A stretch of DNA of 64,000 bases from Candidatus Blautia intestinavium (lineage in GTDB: Bacteria > Bacillota > Clostridia > Lachnospirales > Lachnospiraceae): positions 1-64,000 of the forward strand of contig DXGV01000056.1 of NCBI GenBank assembly GCA_019113745.1, read 5' to 3'. The notes under the pieces are model-generated. The model worked only from the letters and a program-made list of their open reading frames with translations. It ran no database searches and was not told the origin of the DNA. Below, piece by piece: positions 58,784 to 64,000 of the stretch; position 1 is the first letter of the stretch; every line of letters begins with the position of its first letter. Both the position numbers and the translations under genes were made by a program.

Positions 58784-61015
58784 ATGAGTGAATGTGTGAG
58801 CGGGTACATCGACCATATTATTTTCAGAAATGAGGAAAACGGCTATACTGTCCTTTCTTTAAAGGGAGTAAAGGATGAAGAGGAGCTTACCTGCGTGGGA
58901 ACCTTTCCTGTCATCACACAGGGAGCGTCCATAGAAGCTCAGGGAAACTACACCCGCCATCCGGTATACGGAAAACAGTTCCAGATCACTGAATTTGCCG
59001 AGAAGATGCCGGAGGATGCTCTGGCGATGGAAAGGTATCTTGGCTCCGGCGCCATAAAAGGGATCGGAGCGGCTCTTGCGGGACGCATTGTGCGGCGGTT
59101 CGGAGCGGATACGCTGAGGATCGTGGAAGAAGAGCCGGAACGGCTGGCAGAGATCAAGGGGATCAGTGAGAAAAAAGCAAGAGAGATCGCAGCGCAGATA
59201 GAGGAAAAGGCCGATATGAGAAAGGCCATGATGTTTCTCCAGAAATACGGGATTTCGCTGAATCTGGGAGCTAAAATATATCAGAAGTACGGCGATTCTG
59301 TATATGGAGTGCTTCAGGAAAATCCCTACCGTCTGGCGGACGATATCAGCGGCGTGGGATTCCGGATCGCCGACGAGATCGCCGGCAGGATCGGGATACA
59401 TATGGATTCAGATTACAGAATCCGCAGCGGAATGATGTATACTTTACAGCAGGCAGCGGGAGAGGGACATGTTTATCTTCCGAAAGAGGAGCTTTTTCAC
59501 CGGGCTTCAGAGCTTTTGGGCGTAGATGAATCCTATATGGAAAAACATCTTATGGATCTTTCCGTGGACAGGAAAGTAGTCCAGAAGGAAGAAAACGGGA
59601 GCGTCCTGGTATATCCCAGCCGCTATTATTACCTGGAACTGAATACCGCCCGTATGTTGAGGGAACTGAACGTACTTTGCCCGGAAGACGAAAAGATGGT
59701 CCAGAGAAGGATCGCGCAGATAGAGAAAGAAACAGGGACTGTTCTGGACGAGATGCAGAAAAAGGCTGTGACGGAAGCGGCATCTCACGGACTCTTTATC
59801 CTTACAGGAGGCCCGGGGACAGGAAAAACTACAACGATCAACGCGATCATCCGCTTTTTTGAAGGAGAGGGTGTCGAGCTGAGACTGGCGGCCCCTACCG
59901 GAAGAGCGGCAAAGAGAATGACGGAAGCCACCGGGTATGAAGCCCAGACGATCCACCGTCTCCTGGAACTGAGCGGTCTGCCGGAAGAAGGAAGAGACGA
60001 CAGGGACGTACATTTTGAGAGAAACTCGGAAAACCCGCTGGAAGCGGATGTGATCATTATTGATGAAATGTCTATGGTAGACATTCATCTGATGCATTCC
60101 CTTCTTCTTGCGGTAACGGCGGGAACCCGCCTGATCCTTGTGGGGGATGAAAACCAGCTTCCCAGTGTAGGACCGGGAAATGTTCTCAGGGACATTATCC
60201 GGAGCGGGATTTTTCCTGTGGTGGAGCTGAAAAAGATCTTCCGCCAGGCTTCAGAAAGCGATATTGTTGTAAATGCCCACAAGATCAACCGGGGAGAACA
60301 GGTGGTGCTGGACAACAAAAGCAGAGATTTCTTCTTCCTGAAACGGCAGAATGCGGACGTGATCATCCGGGTCCTGATCGCATTGATCCAGGAAAAGCTT
60401 CCTCCTTATGTGGAGGCGAAGCCATTTGACATCCAGGTGCTGACGCCTATGCGAAAAGGGCTTCTGGGGGTGGAACGCCTCAATCAGATCCTGCAGCGTT
60501 ATCTGAACCCGCCTGATCCGTCCAAAAAAGAAAAGGAATATGGACAGGGGCTGTTCCGCGAAGGCGACAAGATCATGCAGGTGAAAAACAACTATCAGCT
60601 TGAATGGGAGATCCGCGGAAAATACGGGATCCCAGTGGATAAAGGAGTAGGAGTGTTCAACGGCGACACCGGAATCCTGAAATCTATCAATGAGTTTGCC
60701 GAAACTGCGGAAGTGGAATTTGAAGACGGGCGGTGGGCGGAATATTCTTTTAAACAGATGGAAGAGCTTGAACTTGCCTATGCGGTAACGATACATAAGT
60801 CGCAGGGTTCGGAATATCCTGCGGTGGTCATGCCGCTTCTGTCGGGACCGAGGATGCTCCTGAACCGGAATCTTCTGTACACTGCGGTGACACGGGCCAG
60901 GAAATGCGTTACAATAGTGGGAAGTGAGGAAACTTTCCGGGAAATGATCAGAAATGAAAAACAGCAGATGCGTTACAGTTCTCTTGACATAAGGCTCAGG
61001 GAAGTGACAGAATAA
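58784..61015 (+). CDS. recD2: RecD2-type ATP-dependent 5'-3' DNA helicase
   Basis: A 743-residue SF1B helicase found without RecBC in Firmicutes. The N-terminal OB-like region (GYIDHIIFRNEENGYTVL) and tandem helix-hairpin-helix segments (IKGIGAALAGRIVRRFG, EIKGISEKKAREIA) are characteristic. The motor has GGPGTGKTTT near residue 346, IIDEMSMVD, GDENQLPSVGPG and the C-terminal AVTIHKSQGSEYPAVV and YTAVTRARK. CAGGAGGAAGTT before the ATG at 58784 is preferred to the longer frame from 58730. The ComF gene follows after 70 bases that contain a perfect 14-bp palindrome (61023-61036). Confidence 0.93.
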   Translation: MSECVSGYIDHIIFRNEENGYTVLSLKGVKDEEELTCVGTFPVITQGASIEAQGNYTRHPVYGKQFQITEFAEKMPEDALAMERYLGSGAIKGIGAALAGRIVRRFGADTLRIVEEEPERLAEIKGISEKKAREIAAQIEEKADMRKAMMFLQKYGISLNLGAKIYQKYGDSVYGVLQENPYRLADDISGVGFRIADEIAGRIGIHMDSDYRIRSGMMYTLQQAAGEGHVYLPKEELFHRASELLGVDESYMEKHLMDLSVDRKVVQKEENGSVLVYPSRYYYLELNTARMLRELNVLCPEDEKMVQRRIAQIEKETGTVLDEMQKKAVTEAASHGLFILTGGPGTGKTTTINAIIRFFEGEGVELRLAAPTGRAAKRMTEATGYEAQTIHRLLELSGLPEEGRDDRDVHFERNSENPLEADVIIIDEMSMVDIHLMHSLLLAVTAGTRLILVGDENQLPSVGPGNVLRDIIRSGIFPVVELKKIFRQASESDIVVNAHKINRGEQVVLDNKSRDFFFLKRQNADVIIRVLIALIQEKLPPYVEAKPFDIQVLTPMRKGLLGVERLNQILQRYLNPPDPSKKEKEYGQGLFREGDKIMQVKNNYQLEWEIRGKYGIPVDKGVGVFNGDTGILKSINEFAETAEVEFEDGRWAEYSFKQMEELELAYAVTIHKSQGSEYPAVVMPLLSGPRMLLNRNLLYTAVTRARKCVTIVGSEETFREMIRNEKQQMRYSSLDIRLREVTE

Positions 61016-61085
61016 CCTGCCTTCCGGATATCCGGAGAGAAAAGCGTCTGCAGGGCAGGCTTTCATCGGGGAGAAAGGAAGTCGT

Positions 61086-61811
61086 TTGGAAAAAAATAAA
61101 AAAACGCCGGAAGTTCTCAAGACAGCGCTGAATATTCTTTATCCCAGGCGCTGTCCGGTATGCCACCGGATACTGCGGGATCAGAAAAATCTGATCTGCC
61201 CGGAATGCGAAGGCGTATTCCAGCCTATAACGGAGGACTACTGTCTGAAGTGCGGAAGTCCGGTAAAGCCGGAAGAAGAGTACTGCCGGGACTGCGCGGG
61301 GAAAAGGAGGAGCTTTGACGAAGGAAGAGGGATCTTTCTTTACGACCAGAAAATGAGGAGATCACTGATCCGGTATAAATATTACGGGAGCAGAGAGTAT
61401 GCGGATTACTACGCCGTTTCCATGTACCGTTATGGCCGCGGAAATATTCTGAGATGGAAGCCGGATGTGATCATACCGGTTCCTCTTCACCGGCGGAAAC
61501 TGAGAATGAGGGGATTCAACCAGTCAGGGCTTCTGGCGGAAAAACTGGGAACATTTCTGGATATACCGGTATCGGAAGGCACGCTGAGAAAAATACGCGG
61601 CACGCGTTCCCAGAAAAAGCTGGACGCCGCGCAGCGGAGAAAAAATCTGAGGCAGGCTTTTCGGGCGGAGAGAAGGCTGGACGGCCTGACTGTTTTGCTG
61701 GTAGACGACGTTTATACAACAGGAAGCACTGTGGAAGCCGCCGCGGCCTGCCTGAAGGAAGCCGGCGCAAAAAAGGTATGTTTTCTTACCCTGTGTATGG
61801 GACGTATGTGA
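61086..61811 (+). CDS. ComF-family phosphoribosyltransferase-like protein
   Basis: A 241-residue ComFC-type protein. The N-terminus has a zinc-binding region (RRCPVCHRIL, LICPECEGVF, CLKCGSPV, CRDCAGK), and the C-terminus has a PRPP-binding motif VLLVDDVYTTGSTVEAA. In Bacillus ComFC is needed for transformation. With comEA and comEC in this window it adds to a potential DNA-uptake set, although ComF-like proteins also occur in non-competent bacteria. AAAGGA precedes a TTG start at 61086. Confidence 0.9.
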   Translation: MEKNKKTPEVLKTALNILYPRRCPVCHRILRDQKNLICPECEGVFQPITEDYCLKCGSPVKPEEEYCRDCAGKRRSFDEGRGIFLYDQKMRRSLIRYKYYGSREYADYYAVSMYRYGRGNILRWKPDVIIPVPLHRRKLRMRGFNQSGLLAEKLGTFLDIPVSEGTLRKIRGTRSQKKLDAAQRRKNLRQAFRAERRLDGLTVLLVDDVYTTGSTVEAAAACLKEAGAKKVCFLTLCMGRM

Positions 61812-61830
61812 GCGAAAGCGGAAAAAATAC

Positions 61831-61859
61831 TTTTCATAGGTAATAAGATATGTTACAAT
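61831..61859 (+). promoter_or_regulatory. Putative promoter of the membrane-protein/cdaA cluster
   Basis: TTTTCA (61831-61836), 17 bases, TACAAT (61854-61859). A small hairpin with a T-tract (GGCG/CGCC then TTTT, 61907-61926) lies in the leader. Confidence 0.4.
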
Positions 61860-61975
61860 AAATCCATATGAAAATTTTACAAATGACTGGAACATGAGAG
61901 AATAGCGGCGTTTTCAGTCGCCTTTTAACTTTGCGGACTATATTCAGAAATAAAGAGTTATATAAGGAGTTTGGC

Positions 61976-62410
61976 ATGATCAATGAAGAAAAAGTGAAGG
62001 TGATGACAAAAATCGCCATGTATGAGCAGGGAGAAGGCAAGAAATATCTCCCGATCAGCAAATATTACAGAAGCGATTATATTGGTCTGGCACTGATAAA
62101 GAACTTCTTTCTCGTGACGATTGGCTATCTTCTGGTGATCGCCGCGGTGGCGGCGTATTTCGGGGAGTATCTCATGGAGAATATCCATAAGATGAACATT
62201 GTCGCCATGGGGATATATATTGTCATCGGCTATGTGGCGGCTCTGGCAGTATATTCTGTTCTCACTTATATCCAGTATTCGGTGAAGTATTATCAGGCAA
62301 AGAAAAGCGTAAGAAAATATTACGGCGAGCTTACAGAGCTGAGCAAAATGTATAGCCGGGAAGAAAAAAGATCCCCGGGAAGAGGAATATCAGGAGGATA
62401 TCGGAAATGA
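61976..62410 (+). CDS. Small membrane protein of unknown function
   Basis: A 144-residue protein with a charged cytoplasmic N-terminus (NEEKVKVMTKIAMYEQGEGK) and two transmembrane helices (ALIKNFFLVTIGYLLVIAAV and IVAMGIYIVIGYVAALAVYS), followed by a basic C-terminal tail with KKSVRKYYGELTELSKMY. I do not recognise a family. ATAAGGAG seven bases ahead supports the ATG at 61976. Its stop overlaps the next start (ATGA), so it is coupled to the larger membrane protein and lies upstream of cdaA. Confidence 0.75.
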   Translation: MINEEKVKVMTKIAMYEQGEGKKYLPISKYYRSDYIGLALIKNFFLVTIGYLLVIAAVAAYFGEYLMENIHKMNIVAMGIYIVIGYVAALAVYSVLTYIQYSVKYYQAKKSVRKYYGELTELSKMYSREEKRSPGRGISGGYRK

Positions 62411-63516
62411 CGGCATTACTGGAATTTAAGCAGAAGATAAAAGGACTGTATGCGAAATATGAGATGTATCTGCATCCTCTTATGAAATTTGTCCTGGCTC
62501 TCGTATATTTTATATGGATCAATTCCAACATGGGCTATATGCGCGTGCTGGACAATGTGTTTGTAGTGCTCATCCTGTCTCTGATCTGCTCCATCCTTCC
62601 ATCCGGAATGACGATCTTTGCCGGCTTTGTTATGATGGTTGCACACTGCTATGCGCTGGGGATTGAAGTCGCCGGCTTTATGCTGGTTCTGATCCTGTTT
62701 ATGATGATCCTGTTTCTGCGGTTCAGTACAGGAAAAAACATAGTTCTGGTACTTACGCCTCTGGCCTGCGCTTTTGACCTGCCGGTGCTTCTGCCTATCG
62801 GGTGCGGTCTGTTAAGCAGCGCGCTTTCCGCTCTTCCGGCGGCAGGCGGCGTGATCATTTTCTACTTTGTAAGATTTATCAGAGCCCAGTCCCAGATCCT
62901 CCAGAATCCGGATACAGAGCTTTTTGACAGGCTGACGCTTTTGTCAAACGGCCTGATGTCCAATGGAGAAATGTGGATCACGCTTATTGCGTTTGTGGCG
63001 GTTGTCATTGCGGTGAATCTGATCAGAACGAGAATGTTTGATTATGCGTGGAGAATCGCCATCGTAGCGGGCGGCGTCATCTATGTTGTGATCATGCTGG
63101 TGGGAAGTATTTCCTTCGGCGTATCCATTTCGCTGGTTTCTCTGATCGTGTTTACCGTGATCGCGGTACTGATCGGGATCGTGGTGGAGTTCTTTGCGTT
63201 TGGAGGAGATTATACAAGGACGGAGCGTCTGGAGTACGAAGACGACGATTACTATTATTTTGTGAAGGCTGTGCCCAAGGCCCTTGTAACGACTTCAGAA
63301 CGCAATATCAAAAAAATCAACGGGGAACCGTCAAAAGAGAACCATAAGCAGGAACGGGTCGTGAACTATTCAGAACCCCTGTTTGAGGGAGAGGCTCCTC
63401 CGAAGAAAAAGAAAGGACGCACAGAACAGCCGGACGACATGCCGGTGATCAAAAAAGCAGATATAGATAATGTTGATTTTGAGAAAAAGCTGGAGGAATC
63501 CCTTAAAGATCTGTAA
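62407..63516 (+). CDS. Multi-spanning membrane protein of unknown function upstream of cdaA
   Basis: A 369-residue protein with about eight hydrophobic segments between residues 20 and 280 (for example FVLALVYFIWINSN, VFVVLILSLICSILPSGM, IVLVLTPLACAFDLPVLLPIG) and a hydrophilic, mixed-charge C-terminal tail of about 95 residues rich in Lys and Glu. The motif GGDYTRTERLEYEDDDYYYFVKA, in two parts, marks the end of the membrane domain. No transport or enzyme signature is visible. It overlaps the preceding gene by four bases and ends 32 bases before cdaA, so a link to c-di-AMP signalling or cell-wall stress is possible but unproven. Confidence 0.8.
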   Translation: MTALLEFKQKIKGLYAKYEMYLHPLMKFVLALVYFIWINSNMGYMRVLDNVFVVLILSLICSILPSGMTIFAGFVMMVAHCYALGIEVAGFMLVLILFMMILFLRFSTGKNIVLVLTPLACAFDLPVLLPIGCGLLSSALSALPAAGGVIIFYFVRFIRAQSQILQNPDTELFDRLTLLSNGLMSNGEMWITLIAFVAVVIAVNLIRTRMFDYAWRIAIVAGGVIYVVIMLVGSISFGVSISLVSLIVFTVIAVLIGIVVEFFAFGGDYTRTERLEYEDDDYYYFVKAVPKALVTTSERNIKKINGEPSKENHKQERVVNYSEPLFEGEAPPKKKKGRTEQPDDMPVIKKADIDNVDFEKKLEESLKDL

Positions 63517-63548
63517 CCTGGAAAGCCATCATAAGGAGAAGAAGAGAT

Positions 63549-64000
63549 ATGCATAACATCGCACAAATATTAGACAGATATCTTTCTCATATTAATCTGC
63601 CGTCTGTCAATATTATTGATGTAATCGAGATTATACTGATATCTTTTTTTGTGTATCAGTTTATGGTGTGGATCAAGTACACCCGCGCCTATACGCTTCT
63701 GAAAGGCCTGCTGATCATCGGCGCCTTCCTTTTGATTGCCTATATTTTTAAAATGAATACGATTCTCTGGATCGTATCGAACCTTGCAGGCGCGCTGATC
63801 ACGGCGGTGGTGGTAATCTTCCAGCCGGAGCTGCGCAAGATCGTGGAACAACTGGGACAGAAAAGGATCATGTCTGCGATCATTCCCTTTGATACGGGAA
63901 AAGAAGTAAAAGAGAGATTTGCGGATAAGACGGTAAATGAACTGATCAGAGCCTGTTTTGACATGGGAGAGGTAAAAACAGGCGCGCTGATCGTGATTGA
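63549..64000 (+). CDS. cdaA: Diadenylate cyclase CdaA (3' partial)
   Basis: The first 150 codons of a CdaA-type c-di-AMP synthase, open to the right edge of the window. Three N-terminal membrane helices (IIDVIEIILISFFVYQFMVW, LLKGLLIIGAFLLIAYIF, TILWIVSNLAGALITAVVVIF) are followed by QPELRKIVEQLGQ and the beginning of the DAC domain. The DGA and RHR catalytic motifs lie beyond the window. c-di-AMP controls potassium and osmolyte uptake and cell-wall homeostasis. AAGGAGAAGAAGAGAT precedes the ATG. Confidence 0.92.
   Translation, partial: MHNIAQILDRYLSHINLPSVNIIDVIEIILISFFVYQFMVWIKYTRAYTLLKGLLIIGAFLLIAYIFKMNTILWIVSNLAGALITAVVVIFQPELRKIVEQLGQKRIMSAIIPFDTGKEVKERFADKTVNELIRACFDMGEVKTGALIVI

Overview
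The window looks like a chromosomal segment of a spore-forming member of the Clostridia, most likely Lachnospiraceae. The reasons are sporulation genes (gpr, spoIIP), the Gram-positive gene order holA-rpsT-gpr-spoIIP-lepA-hemW, strong AGGAGG ribosome binding sites, tRNA genes without encoded CCA, and single-membrane lipoproteins. There is no phage, transposase, rRNA or CRISPR array. Assignments come from reading motifs and gene order; no database search was run.

Layout. 1-526: end of an ammonium channel fused to a P-II regulator. 667-2520: an OLD-family ATPase/TOPRIM nuclease. 2693-3364: seven tRNA genes behind a consensus promoter. 3431-3570: nested palindromes ahead of a small lipoprotein. 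4097-6851 (minus): an overlapping operon of two phosphodiesterases, a nucleotide-pool phosphatase and an rRNA methyltransferase, then a rhodanese and a tiny Asn/Ser-rich protein. 7892-11197: an EndoQ-type nuclease fused to a UvrD helicase. 11251-11365: a possible C-rich small RNA. 11499-12677: a degenerate sigma-like protein and a DtxR regulator. 12765-14993 (minus): guanine deaminase and a permease. 15307-19073: an AI-2E-type permease, then an accessory patch with an XRE-TPR regulator between direct repeats and a broken AbiE toxin-antitoxin pair. 19183-25397: divergent arginine biosynthesis genes (argG against argCJBD) with ARG-box-like operators. 25552-29039: a ferrous-iron uptake operon with three small accessory genes.

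29801-35974 holds comEA, a response regulator, a histidine kinase, a GerMN lipoprotein and comEC, so DNA-uptake genes enclose a signalling unit shaped like actinobacterial MtrA-MtrB-LpqB. The expected comEC-holA-rpsT order is broken twice. An ECF sigma/anti-sigma insertion lies at 35975-38484, bounded by a repeat of the comEC 3' end and followed by a Schlafen-type pseudogene. A sugar-acid-type catabolic cluster (dehydrogenase, ABC importer without ATPase, DHDPS-family aldolase, D-2-hydroxyacid dehydrogenase, IclR regulator) lies at 41024-48116, downstream of holA-niaR.

48196 to the end is core: rpsT (minus), gpr, spoIIP, lepA, a lipoprotein, hemW, uvrA, an mreB paralogue, recD2, a comF-type gene, two unrecognised membrane proteins and the start of cdaA. 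The most unusual items are the EndoQ-UvrD fusion, the signalling unit inside the competence cluster, the insertion in the comEC tail, the shared hairpin repeats ahead of two small genes, the possible anti-Shine-Dalgarno small RNA, and a 14-codon Cys-containing ORF next to a LexA-like box before lepA.
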